From Autumnicola tepida (GTDB taxonomy: Bacteria > Bacteroidota > Bacteroidia > Flavobacteriales > Flavobacteriaceae): DNA of 64,000 bases. Below are positions 8,633 to 17,693 of this stretch, one piece after another (position 1 is the first letter of the stretch; the number at the start of each line of letters is the position of its first letter). The notes beneath the pieces are model-generated. The model had not been told where the DNA came from, did not search any database, and saw nothing but the letters and a program-made list of their open reading frames with translations. The stretch lies in assembly GCF_031846485.1 (NCBI RefSeq), contig NZ_JAVRHQ010000015.1:42475-106474 (forward strand), in the 5' to 3' direction. Made by a program: the position numbers and the translations under genes.

Positions 8633-10538
8633 CTTTGGTTATTTCTTCATCACCAAGTTCAAATTTTTCCTGCTGAGGCAAATCCGACTCATGGTCTTCC
8701 ACTCCGTGGGTAAGCCTTTTCAGTGGCTTCAGCAGTAGTATTACTAAAAGACCAAATATTGAGGTGAAAATGGTAATTCCCCAGAAAGTTTTATATTCCA
8801 TATCGGTTTGTACCTCTTCTACCACAAAGTTCCCACTATAACCACTCCTGTCTTCGGCTAACTTGAAGTCAATAAGCACGTGATAAGGATCTTGCGCGGT
8901 TACATTTTCCTCCTGAAGGGTTTCCACCACCTCGTTTGTCCTTTCTTCATTTTTAAACTGAATATATTCCAGAACCGGTTCATCAGACTGCATCTCCAAA
9001 ACATGCAATTCTCCGTTTTCTTCATACACTCTCCCGGTTAATCTGAAATCTTGGTGATTTGAAACCACCGAATCATTTACCTGAAGGTTTTGAGCCATTT
9101 CCGAATCGGTAGCCACAAGATTCACCACCATAGGCTCTCCCTGGGAAAATTCACCAATCACACCGGCCACTTTATTCCCCAATCCCGTGGCAGCAAAGTA
9201 TACCCCCATCATAAGGGAAGCATATTTTACCGGCGCAAGTTTAGTAATAAAAGAAAGTGCCACAGGAGAAGAACAAAGTTCCCCAATAGTATGAAGCAAA
9301 TAAGCCAAAACCAGCCAATACATAGCCGACTTATGTTCGTAAGGAATATAATTACTTGCCGCCATGGCCATAAAAATAAAGCCAAGCCCCATAATAATCA
9401 CTCCTGTTGCCATTTTAAAAATGGAAGAGGCTTCTTTGCTTTTAAGTTTTCTCCTTGCCCAGAAATTAGCTACAATCACTCCAAAAATAATGATGAAAAG
9501 CGCATTTAATGACTGGAACCAGGTTGCCGGCACTTCGTTTCCTATTAAAGGCAGGTTGAAAGGAATGGTCCTGTCTGTCTTATCCAGAGCGTATATGTTC
9601 ATTAAACCACCGGCCTGTTCAAATGCTCCCCAGAAGACTACAACGAGTAAAAAGGAAAGGATCATTACCACATAGCGGTCCTTCATTACCTGGGAAGTAA
9701 GATCTTTGTAAACCATCAACATTAAAGCGGTTACCAGCGTAAGAAAAACATAAAGCAGCCCATATGGAAGGGATTCAAAGAAAAGGTAATAAAGCGACCC
9801 GAGCATCAAAATAGAGGTAATTACCAGTTGCAGGGGTGACTTCAACAGTTCTTTAAACATTCCGCCAAGTGAGGCGCCTTCATCACGTTCAGCCCTGGAA
9901 AGCAGGTTACCAACATTCCGCAGGTATTTTTGCCCCCACAGGTAAACCACCAGCCCAAGTGCCATGGCTATTCCCGCAAGGCCAAAGCCCCAGTGCCAGC
10001 CTACTTCCTCCCCCACGTATCCTACAATCAGACTGGAAAGGAAGGCTCCAAGGTTAATCCCTATATAAAATATTGTGAATCCCTTATCCCGGCGAATATC
10101 TCCTTCTTTGTAGAGGCCGCCCACCATTGTGGAAATATTAGGCTTCAGCATTCCTACTCCGGCAATAATAAGGGCCAACCCCAGATAAAAGGCCCACATT
10201 TCTTCAACAGCAAGTATCCCGTGGCCGGCCACCAGCACAATCCCGCCAATAAGCACGGTTTTCTTTTGCCCTAAAATCTTATCTGCTATTATTCCACCGG
10301 GAATTGAAGCTACATATACCAGCATGGTGTACCAGCCGTAAAGAGCGATTGCTTCCCCGCCTGTCCAGCCTAAACCGGCATTACCACCGGTAGTGGCACT
10401 TACCAGGTAAAGAACAAGAATAGCCCGCATCCCGTAGTAGGAGAAACGTTCCCACATTTCGGTAAAAAACAGGATGTATAAGCCAACCGGGTGTCCAAAT
10501 AATTCCTTTTGTGGTGCCGGAGTTGTTGAATTTGCCAT
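8604..10538 (-). CDS. POT-family peptide transporter (copy 2)
   Basis: Second POT/PTR2 transporter (644 aa), a paralogue of the downstream gene. It shares EMWERFSYYGMR and FTIFYIGINLGAFLSS. It carries an unusual soluble insertion of about 110 residues between the last two membrane segments (from GEFSQGEPMVV to TDMEYKTFWGI), rich in Glu, Asp and beta-prone sequence. Its topology places it on the outside of the membrane. Copy 1 lacks it. The gene lies 13 bp downstream of the S9 peptidase gene, indicating an operon. Confidence 0.93.
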   Translation of the reverse strand: MANSTTPAPQKELFGHPVGLYILFFTEMWERFSYYGMRAILVLYLVSATTGGNAGLGWTGGEAIALYGWYTMLVYVASIPGGIIADKILGQKKTVLIGGIVLVAGHGILAVEEMWAFYLGLALIIAGVGMLKPNISTMVGGLYKEGDIRRDKGFTIFYIGINLGAFLSSLIVGYVGEEVGWHWGFGLAGIAMALGLVVYLWGQKYLRNVGNLLSRAERDEGASLGGMFKELLKSPLQLVITSILMLGSLYYLFFESLPYGLLYVFLTLVTALMLMVYKDLTSQVMKDRYVVMILSFLLVVVFWGAFEQAGGLMNIYALDKTDRTIPFNLPLIGNEVPATWFQSLNALFIIIFGVIVANFWARRKLKSKEASSIFKMATGVIIMGLGFIFMAMAASNYIPYEHKSAMYWLVLAYLLHTIGELCSSPVALSFITKLAPVKYASLMMGVYFAATGLGNKVAGVIGEFSQGEPMVVNLVATDSEMAQNLQVNDSVVSNHQDFRLTGRVYEENGELHVLEMQSDEPVLEYIQFKNEERTNEVVETLQEENVTAQDPYHVLIDFKLAEDRSGYSGNFVVEEVQTDMEYKTFWGITIFTSIFGLLVILLLKPLKRLTHGVEDHESDLPQQEKFELGDEEITKDGDDKHRKR

Positions 10539-10551
10539 TTATTTTGTGTCT

Positions 10552-12765
10552 TTAATTTATAGTATTTGAGTTCTCTTCCTGCATGCCTTCTTCCTTAAGA
10601 TTTTCCCTTAAAAAATTGGTCATCTTAGTGTAAAGGTGAAGCCTTGTATTGCCCCCATAAATCCCGTGGTCCTTATCTGGGTAAATGGCCCATTGAAACT
10701 GCTTGTTTGCCTGAACTAGGGCTTCCACCATGCGCATGGTATTCTGAAGGTGCACATTATCGTCTCCTCCCCCGTGTACCAGCAAAAAGTCCCCCTTAAG
10801 TTTTTCAACATGATTAATAGGAGAATTATTATCGTAACCAGAAGGGTTTTCCTGTGGAGTAGTCATATATCTTTCAGTATAAATACTGTCATAAAACCTC
10901 CAGCTCGTCACAGGCGCCACGGCAATAGCCATCGCAAAAGTATCATTCCCCTGCAGGATGCAGTTGGAAGACATAAAACCACCATAACTCCAGCCCCAGA
11001 TACCAATCCTGTTCTTATCTATGTAACTTCTCTCTCCAAATTTTTGCGCAGCGGCAATTTGGTCTTCCACTTCATATTTCCCCAGTTCCAGCTGGGTCAC
11101 CTTTTTAAAGTCGGCGCCTCTAAAACCGGTTCCATGGCCATCTACACAGGCAATTATAAAACCTTCATCTGCCAAAAGCTGGTACCAATAATCGTTAGTA
11201 TTGAAGTAGGTATTGGAAACCGATTGCGAGCCGGGACCGGAATACTGGAACATCAGCAACGGATATTCCTTGTTTTCATCAAAATCCTGCGGCCTGATCA
11301 TCCACATGTTCAGATCTTTTCCATTCACCTCAATGGTGGAAATTTCTTTTGGAGAAAAATTATAAGCGGCTTCTTTTTTAAGCAATTCAGAATTATCTTT
11401 TATTTCCCTAAGCAGTTTTCCGTCTTTAGAACGGTGCAGCGTGAAAACATAAGGCGTCGAAGTGTTGGTAAAGGAATTGATGAAATAGGTATAATCTGCA
11501 CTAAAATCTGCGCTGTTCGTCCCTGTTTTTTCGGTTAATTTTCTTTTGCCCTTTCCATTGGGTTTAATGGAATAAACTGTACGGTTCACACTGCCATCTT
11601 CTGTACTCTGATAATAAATACGGTTGTTCTTTTTATCAAAGCCGTAATAATCGGTCACTTCCCAGTTACCAGAAGTCACCTGGTTGATTAGGTCGCCACT
11701 TTCATCATAAAGATAAATATGGTTATAACCATCTTTTTCACTGGTCCAGATAAAGCTGTTGTCTTCCAGGAAGGTAAGATTGTCGGTAATATCTATATAA
11801 GCTTCATCCTGTTCGTTCAGCACCACTTCTTTGGAATTATTAGTGGCATCAACAAAAATAAGGTCGAGGTCATTCTGGTGGCGGTTAATTACCTGTACGC
11901 TAAGCAGCATTGGCTTCGCCGTCCATTTTATACGCGGAATGTAAAAATCTTTATAATCTCCCAGTTCAATTTTTTCGCTTTCGGCGGAAGCCACATCATA
12001 CATGTGCAGGGAAACTTTAGAATTTTCCTCGCCCGCCTTGGGATATTTAAAGGTGTATTCTGAAGGATATAAACTCTGCCCGAAAATGTCCATAGAAAAT
12101 TCAGGAACGTTGGATTCGTCAAATTTCAGGTATGCGATCTTTTCTCCGGTAGGATCCCAATGGAAAGCTTTTACAAAAGCGAACTCCTCTTCATAAACCC
12201 AATCGGTAATACCATTTATGGTTTCATTTTTCTTCCCGTCAAACGTCACCTGGGTCTCATTTCCTGAAGGGATATCGTACACATAAATATTGTTTTCAAA
12301 GACATAAGCTACTTTGGAAGCATCTGGAGAAAAAGTTGGCTCCTGCACTTTTTTATTGGTAAGTTGCGTGAGGCTTTTATCTTTAAAATCGTAGATATAA
12401 TAAATGCCTTTGCTGGAGCGACGATATATACTTTCAAGATTGGTAGAAAGCAAGAGCTTATCTTCTTTCGGGCTTAACTCGAATCCCTGGAAAGAAGAAA
12501 TACCTTCAAGATCACTACTGCTAAGCATGGTCCGTACTTTTTCACCCGTTGCGTATTTATAAACATCAAGATTCGTAAGGCCACTGTTGCGGTCTCGGTT
12601 TAAAACAAGGTATTCTATGCCGTTTTGCAGGGATTGAAGAGACTGTAAACGCTCCTGCCGGAAGGTACCATTCCAAATTTCTTCAAGAGTAATTTGTTTT
12701 TCCTGAGCGTAAATCATTGAGGTTGTAAACACTAGAAAGGCAACAACCATTTTAGAGAACTTCAT
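10552..12765 (-). CDS. S9 family dipeptidyl peptidase (DPP IV-type)
   Basis: Secreted prolyl dipeptidyl peptidase of 737 aa that removes X-Pro dipeptides. The signal peptide is MKFSKMVVAFLVFTTSMIYA. An N-terminal beta-propeller is followed by an alpha/beta hydrolase domain with the nucleophile Ser in GWSYGGFMS (about residue 593), the Asp in HGGGDDNVH (about 667) and the His in DKDHGIYGG (about 700). The EE motif that binds the peptide N-terminus is visible in WVYEEEFAF. It leads the operon with the two POT transporters, linking extracytoplasmic cleavage to uptake. Confidence 0.94.
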   Translation of the reverse strand: MKFSKMVVAFLVFTTSMIYAQEKQITLEEIWNGTFRQERLQSLQSLQNGIEYLVLNRDRNSGLTNLDVYKYATGEKVRTMLSSSDLEGISSFQGFELSPKEDKLLLSTNLESIYRRSSKGIYYIYDFKDKSLTQLTNKKVQEPTFSPDASKVAYVFENNIYVYDIPSGNETQVTFDGKKNETINGITDWVYEEEFAFVKAFHWDPTGEKIAYLKFDESNVPEFSMDIFGQSLYPSEYTFKYPKAGEENSKVSLHMYDVASAESEKIELGDYKDFYIPRIKWTAKPMLLSVQVINRHQNDLDLIFVDATNNSKEVVLNEQDEAYIDITDNLTFLEDNSFIWTSEKDGYNHIYLYDESGDLINQVTSGNWEVTDYYGFDKKNNRIYYQSTEDGSVNRTVYSIKPNGKGKRKLTEKTGTNSADFSADYTYFINSFTNTSTPYVFTLHRSKDGKLLREIKDNSELLKKEAAYNFSPKEISTIEVNGKDLNMWMIRPQDFDENKEYPLLMFQYSGPGSQSVSNTYFNTNDYWYQLLADEGFIIACVDGHGTGFRGADFKKVTQLELGKYEVEDQIAAAQKFGERSYIDKNRIGIWGWSYGGFMSSNCILQGNDTFAMAIAVAPVTSWRFYDSIYTERYMTTPQENPSGYDNNSPINHVEKLKGDFLLVHGGGDDNVHLQNTMRMVEALVQANKQFQWAIYPDKDHGIYGGNTRLHLYTKMTNFLRENLKEEGMQEENSNTIN

Positions 12766-12925
12766 ATTTTTTCAAAAATATTTATTGACCGCCAAGTTTA
12801 CTAAATTTTCAGCAAAAAAAGTAGCGGAGAGGTGTTAAATACTAATGATTTGTTAAAGAAAAAATCACGCCAGACCTGGCTTTCCTCCTGTTTTATCTTC
12901 TTTATGCATCCAGAAATAACAATTG

Positions 12926-12933
12926 TATATTTG
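12926..12933 (+). promoter_or_regulatory. Putative -7 element of the HMG-CoA reductase promoter
   Basis: TATATTTG matches the flavobacterial -7 consensus TAnnTTTG and lies 22 bp before the proposed ATG at 12956. No clear TTG is seen at -33, so the call rests on one element. Confidence 0.45.
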
Positions 12934-12955
12934 CCCCTACCAAAAACTATCAAAA

Positions 12956-14275
12956 ATGAGCCAACCTGTAGCAGGTTTTTCAAAGCTGGACAAAGAGGAA
13001 AAAATTGAATGGTTAAGCAGCCAATACCTTCAGGATAATCCGGAAGCCGTAAAAATTCTCAAACAGTATTGGAATGAAGACCCCAAGCTGCAGCAACTTC
13101 ATGATGAATTTACCGAGAATACCATTTCCAACTTTTACCTGCCTTTCGGGATAGCCCCAAATTTCCTTATCAATGGGAAATTACTTGCTATTCCAATGGT
13201 AATTGAAGAAAGTTCTGTTATTGCCGCGGCAAGTAAGGCCGCAAAATTCTGGGGCAGCCGCGGTGGCTTTAAAGCTGAAGTGCTTGGCACAAAAAAAATA
13301 GGGCAGGTTCATTTTATCTATTCAGGAGAAAAGCAAAAGTTAGAGCGGTTTTTCAACAAGCTAAAGCCGCAGTTATTCAGTTCGGTAAAAGAAATTACCC
13401 GAAATATGGAAAAACGCGGTGGTGGCGTTTTAGACATTGAACTTAGGGAGAAAACCGATTCTCTGGCCAATTATTATCAGCTGCACTGCAATTTTGAAAC
13501 AAAAGATTCCATGGGCGCGAATTTTATTAATTCCTGCCTGGAAAAGTTCGCCCAGGTTCTCAAAGATGAAGCCCACAACTGGCCGGAATTTAATTCCGAA
13601 GAAAAGGAAATTGAGATCCTGATGAGCATACTTTCCAACTATGTGCCGGAATGTATTGTTAGAGCTGAAGTAAGCTGTCCTGTAGAAGAACTTTCTGAAG
13701 AAGGAGGCATGAGCGGAGCAAAATTTGCCAGTAAATTTATCAGGGCCATCCGCATTGCCGAAATTGAAAAATATAGGGCAGTTACCCACAACAAGGGTAT
13801 TATGAATGGAATAGACGCCGTGGTGCTGGCTACCGGAAATGATTTTAGGGCTGTGGAAGCGGGAATACATGCCTATGCAGCAAAAGATGGAAATTACAAC
13901 AGCCTTACACACGCCACGGTCGAAAACGGCGTTTTCAAGTTTTGGCTGGAGGTCCCGCTGGCCCTGGGCACTGTGGGAGGACTTACCAGCCTGCACCCGC
14001 TCGTTAAACTGGCGCTTGAAATGCTGCAGAAACCATCTGCCGGAGAATTGATGGAAGTCGTGGCCGTGGCCGGACTGGCCCAGAATTTTGGGGCGGTACA
14101 ATCTTTAATTACCACAGGAATCCAGCAGGGACACATGAAAATGCACCTTATGAATATCCTCAACCAACAGCAGGCCACTCCAGAAGAAAAAAAAGCTATC
14201 ATTGAATATTTTAAAAGGCATACGGTTTCCCACAGCAGCGTGATTAATCAACTGGAAAAAATAAGGCAGCAATGA
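12956..14275 (+). CDS. Hydroxymethylglutaryl-CoA reductase, class II
   Basis: Converts HMG-CoA to mevalonate, the committed step of the mevalonate route to isoprenoids, which flavobacteria use. The start at 12956 (MSQPVAGFSKLD) is preferred over 12923, because the latter would place the -7 promoter element inside the gene. Visible are the substrate-loop region VIEESSVIAAAS, the NGIDAVVLATGNDFRA segment, GTVGG in the cofactor-binding part and a C-terminal His region HTVSHSSV. The length of 439 aa fits class II. Its stop overlaps the next start by 4 bp (ATGA), so it is translationally coupled to the GHMP kinase. Confidence 0.92.
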   Translation: MSQPVAGFSKLDKEEKIEWLSSQYLQDNPEAVKILKQYWNEDPKLQQLHDEFTENTISNFYLPFGIAPNFLINGKLLAIPMVIEESSVIAAASKAAKFWGSRGGFKAEVLGTKKIGQVHFIYSGEKQKLERFFNKLKPQLFSSVKEITRNMEKRGGGVLDIELREKTDSLANYYQLHCNFETKDSMGANFINSCLEKFAQVLKDEAHNWPEFNSEEKEIEILMSILSNYVPECIVRAEVSCPVEELSEEGGMSGAKFASKFIRAIRIAEIEKYRAVTHNKGIMNGIDAVVLATGNDFRAVEAGIHAYAAKDGNYNSLTHATVENGVFKFWLEVPLALGTVGGLTSLHPLVKLALEMLQKPSAGELMEVVAVAGLAQNFGAVQSLITTGIQQGHMKMHLMNILNQQQATPEEKKAIIEYFKRHTVSHSSVINQLEKIRQQ

Positions 14276-15186
14276 AGAACTTCTACAGTAACGGAAAATT
14301 GCTCATCACAGGCGAATATGCCGTATTAAACGGGGCAAAAGCCTTGACTGTGCCCACTAAATATGGCCAGGAGTCAGATATTGAGGAAGCACCTTCAGGG
14401 AAAATCGAATGGCAAAGCTTTAATGACAAAGGTGAAATCTGGTACAGCGGAACCTTTGGTATTAAAAGGGAAGAAATAAAATGCACTTCTGAAAATTTAA
14501 ATTCGGAAGTGACTGAACGCCTGTTGCAGATATTAAGAGCTGCAAATAAAATGAACCCGGCAATCCTCCAGGCTTCAGGATATCATGTAGAAACAAGGTT
14601 AAATTTTGACAGAAACTGGGGCCTTGGTACTTCTTCAACTTTAATTAATAATATTGCGCAGTGGTTTGAGATAGATGCGTACAAACTTTTGGAAAAAACC
14701 TTTGGGGGCAGCGGATTTGATATCGCGGCCGCACAACATAATTCACCTTTAACGTACCAAATTGGGCAAAATGAACGTCAGGTTCTAAAAGCCCATTTTG
14801 ACCCTGACTTTAAAGACGAAATATTTTTTGTTTACCTTAACCGGAAACAGAACAGCCGCCAGGCAATCGCCCATTTCAGGAATCAGCCGCAGGAAAATAT
14901 GGATGTTCTTATCGAAAAAATCTCCAATCTTACTTTACAATTTATAGATTGCACAGAAATTTCAGAATTTGAAATGCTTATGGAAATACATGAGACATTG
15001 ATTTCAAAGGTCATTCAGCTTCCAAAGGTGAAAACCGACTTATTTAAGGATTATTCCAGGAAAATTAAAAGCCTGGGCGGCTGGGGAGGTGATTTTATAA
15101 TGGCTACCGGCGGGGCAGAAGAAAAGGCGTACTTCAGAAAAAAAGGTTATGAGATTATTATCAGTTATGAAGATATGGTTCTTTAG
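14272..15186 (+). CDS. GYDIA-type GHMP kinase
   Basis: Small-molecule kinase of the GHMP superfamily (304 aa), related to mevalonate kinases. The N-terminus contains GKLLITGEYAVLNGA, the phosphate loop is WGLGTSSTLI and the signature of this subgroup appears as GGSGFDIAAA. It is coupled by a 4-bp overlap to HMG-CoA reductase, so a role in mevalonate phosphorylation is likely, but its exact substrate cannot be read from the sequence. The gene is followed by repeats and a terminator. Confidence 0.85.
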   Translation: MKNFYSNGKLLITGEYAVLNGAKALTVPTKYGQESDIEEAPSGKIEWQSFNDKGEIWYSGTFGIKREEIKCTSENLNSEVTERLLQILRAANKMNPAILQASGYHVETRLNFDRNWGLGTSSTLINNIAQWFEIDAYKLLEKTFGGSGFDIAAAQHNSPLTYQIGQNERQVLKAHFDPDFKDEIFFVYLNRKQNSRQAIAHFRNQPQENMDVLIEKISNLTLQFIDCTEISEFEMLMEIHETLISKVIQLPKVKTDLFKDYSRKIKSLGGWGGDFIMATGGAEEKAYFRKKGYEIIISYEDMVL

Positions 15187-15261
15187 CAGCCAAAACTTCA
15201 GCAATGAAGTAAGAGAAAGAGTATAAACTTTTAAAAAAGTACAGATATTAATTTTACCCTT

Positions 15262-15386
15262 CCGTCATTCCTACGGAATGCCACCTTCCCTTAAAAAAGG
15301 GAAGGAGCTTTTTAATCGCATTAACCTGACTCCGCCTTTCATTCTAACGGAATGCCACCTTCCCTTGAAAAGAGAGAGGAGCTTTT
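15262..15386. repeat. Two copies of a dispersed palindromic repeat
   Basis: Two imperfect copies of about 51 bp (15262-15312 and 15335-15386) share CGGAATGCCACCTTCCCTT and end in GGAGCTTTT. The first copy can fold through CCTTCCCTT/AAGGGAAGG. They fill the gap between the convergent GHMP kinase and PpiD genes and look like a REP-type intergenic element. They are not coding. Confidence 0.7.
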
Positions 15387-15430
15387 GCTGGTAGTTTTTC
15401 ATTTTGATCTCGACCTTAAATATCAGCAAC

Positions 15431-15458
15431 AAAAAAGCCTCCAGGTGGGAGGCTTTTT
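15431..15458. terminator. Bidirectional intrinsic terminator
   Basis: The GC stem AAGCCTCC/GGGAGGCTT is flanked by A and T runs on both sides, so it can stop both the GHMP kinase and the convergent PpiD transcripts. Confidence 0.85.
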
Positions 15459-15478
15459 ACATTTTAAAACTTTACCGA

Positions 15479-17599
15479 CTAATAAAACTTAGCCCTGTTA
15501 TCTTCAATATCAGCTTTCTTCTTTAAGGCTTCAAAGACCCTTGAACCTGCAGTTTGCCTGCGGCGCGCAGTTTCCTGCTGTGCAACAGCATTATAAGAGT
15601 TAAGGGCAGGAGCCTCAGTCCTGTTGGTTACTTTAAATACATATACTCCTTTTTCACCTGCAACAGGTTTGCTCATTTCCCCAGCTTCAAGTCCAAACGC
15701 AGCACCAACCACTTCCGGCTCTCTTCCGGCACCAGCCAAAGTTGGGCTCGCAAGATTTACTGCACTCGCGTTCTGAACAACCACATTCTGATTTTCAGCA
15801 ATTTCCTGCAAAGATCCTGCGCTGATTCTTTCTTTTATAATTTCAGCTTTCTTACGTTTTGTGATAATAGGAATAACCCTTGAAGAAGCTTCTTCAACAC
15901 TGGTTACGCCGGCATCATTTTTAGCGGTTACCTGGGCAACCACATAGCCGTTTGGAGTATCAAAGCGCTTCACATCCCCGGAATTTACATCTTCCTGGAA
16001 AGCCCACTGGATCACGTTACGCTGAGCGCCCACCCCGGGAAGGGTTTCGTCAAGAGCTTTCACGCTTCTCGCTGTTCTTACCTCATAATTGCTGCTTTTT
16101 GCCTGTTCAGCAAAATTATTGTCTCCCGCAGCTATCTGGAATTTTGTCACCTCGTTGAAAAGATCGTTCCTGGACCTTTCTGAAGGCTCAATTTCTTTAG
16201 CGATTGTGGCGATTTTTACCGCTTTCTCCTCATCTGTCTGCTCATCTATGGAAATCACATGATATCCCACTTCGGTTTCCACAACGCCAATATCACCTTC
16301 TTCATTTTCGAAAACGTAATTCTCAAAAGCAGGGATCATCATTCCCGGAGAGAAATATCCAAGATCACCGCCTTCTTCCTTATTAGAACGGTCTGAAGAA
16401 AACTGGGAAGCAAGTTCAGCGAATTTGGATTCGTCCCTTCTTACCACCCCGGCAAGACTATCAGCCAAAGCCTGCGCTTCTTCCTTTGTCCTGGTTACAT
16501 CAGGATCTATCTGTGTTCCCTGGTAGGTGATAAGGATATGGCTTGCCTTTACAGAATCGGGCATTTGCTTTGTCTCCAATAATTTTGTAGCCTTCCAGTA
16601 TCCGTTTTCTTCATACGGGCCAAAAACTTCACCTTCTGAAAGATTATAAATCTCGTCTGCAATTCCCTTTGGAAGATCACTTTTGAATACAAAACGATCT
16701 GCATAAGGCAAATCTGAATACTGGTTAACAAAATCTTCAATATTATCAGTATTCCTGAAACCGGCTATGGTATCGTTGCTTTTTGAAGCGGAATTAAATT
16801 CCACCCTGCTTTCCAGTGATTCTGTAACTGCCTGTTTCGCTTCTGCCCTGTCTTCAGAAGAAGCCTTTTCTTCAAAAAACACATATTGCAGGTTTACAGA
16901 TTTCTCTGTTTCAAACTGCGCAGAATGATTATTGATATACTCTTTAATTTCAGATTTGCTCACCTCTACTTCGTCATCTGGCACTGAAGAATAAGGGATT
17001 TGCACAAACTGAAGGTCTATATTGTCATTTTGCATCCTGTAGGCCTGCTCAGCTTCAGTCAGCGTCGCGCCAACACCTGCACTAATCATATTAAGATACA
17101 AACTCTGGCGGGCAGTTTCTGCCATATTTTGAGTGTACTGCTCCCATTGCGCATAAGCCTGCGGAGAAGTAGCTCTTAAATTGGCAACATACTCCCTTAG
17201 CCTGTTTTCATCAAAAATCCCGGCTTCATTAACAAAATTAGGATTATTGGACATTTGCGCCCGGATCATTTGCGTGATCTGGTCTTCTTCTGCCCTAAGG
17301 CCAATTTCCTCCAGCTGGTCCTCAATAATGAGCTGCCTTAGCTGCTGGTCCCAAACACGATTGGCGGCCTGCGTAGTACTAATACTCCCGCCACTGTTAC
17401 GCTGAAGCGCCTCTACCTGTCTTGCAAATTCCTCTCTGCTTAACTCCTCACCATTTACAGATGCGATTACGTTTTGTGACTTTTGGGAAGATAAGCCCCC
17501 GTTACGGATCACGTCGGCCAACACGAATGAAAATAATGCCAATGCGATGATCACAATCAGAAAAACAGAACGCTGCCTGATTTTATTTAATACTGCCAT
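15479..17599 (-). CDS. Membrane-anchored SurA/PpiD-type peptidyl-prolyl isomerase
   Basis: Periplasmic foldase of 706 aa anchored by one N-terminal membrane helix (FLIVIIALALFSFVLADVI). A SurA_N-like chaperone region follows. A parvulin domain begins at VKASHILITY (about residue 345) and continues through GGDLGYFSPGMMIPAFE. A second degenerate rotamase-like region fills the C-terminal third. It probably helps newly exported outer-membrane proteins fold. It lies downstream of the CNNM, LptC, TPR and OMP genes on the same strand, an envelope-biogenesis neighbourhood. Confidence 0.88.
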   Translation of the reverse strand: MAVLNKIRQRSVFLIVIIALALFSFVLADVIRNGGLSSQKSQNVIASVNGEELSREEFARQVEALQRNSGGSISTTQAANRVWDQQLRQLIIEDQLEEIGLRAEEDQITQMIRAQMSNNPNFVNEAGIFDENRLREYVANLRATSPQAYAQWEQYTQNMAETARQSLYLNMISAGVGATLTEAEQAYRMQNDNIDLQFVQIPYSSVPDDEVEVSKSEIKEYINNHSAQFETEKSVNLQYVFFEEKASSEDRAEAKQAVTESLESRVEFNSASKSNDTIAGFRNTDNIEDFVNQYSDLPYADRFVFKSDLPKGIADEIYNLSEGEVFGPYEENGYWKATKLLETKQMPDSVKASHILITYQGTQIDPDVTRTKEEAQALADSLAGVVRRDESKFAELASQFSSDRSNKEEGGDLGYFSPGMMIPAFENYVFENEEGDIGVVETEVGYHVISIDEQTDEEKAVKIATIAKEIEPSERSRNDLFNEVTKFQIAAGDNNFAEQAKSSNYEVRTARSVKALDETLPGVGAQRNVIQWAFQEDVNSGDVKRFDTPNGYVVAQVTAKNDAGVTSVEEASSRVIPIITKRKKAEIIKERISAGSLQEIAENQNVVVQNASAVNLASPTLAGAGREPEVVGAAFGLEAGEMSKPVAGEKGVYVFKVTNRTEAPALNSYNAVAQQETARRRQTAGSRVFEALKKKADIEDNRAKFY

Positions 17600-17693
17600 T
17601 TTTAATTGTTATTTATCAAAATATAGTGGGCGAAAATAGTGTTTTTAGCCTAATAATAAAACTAATAATTAGCAAAATATTAACTCAATATTC

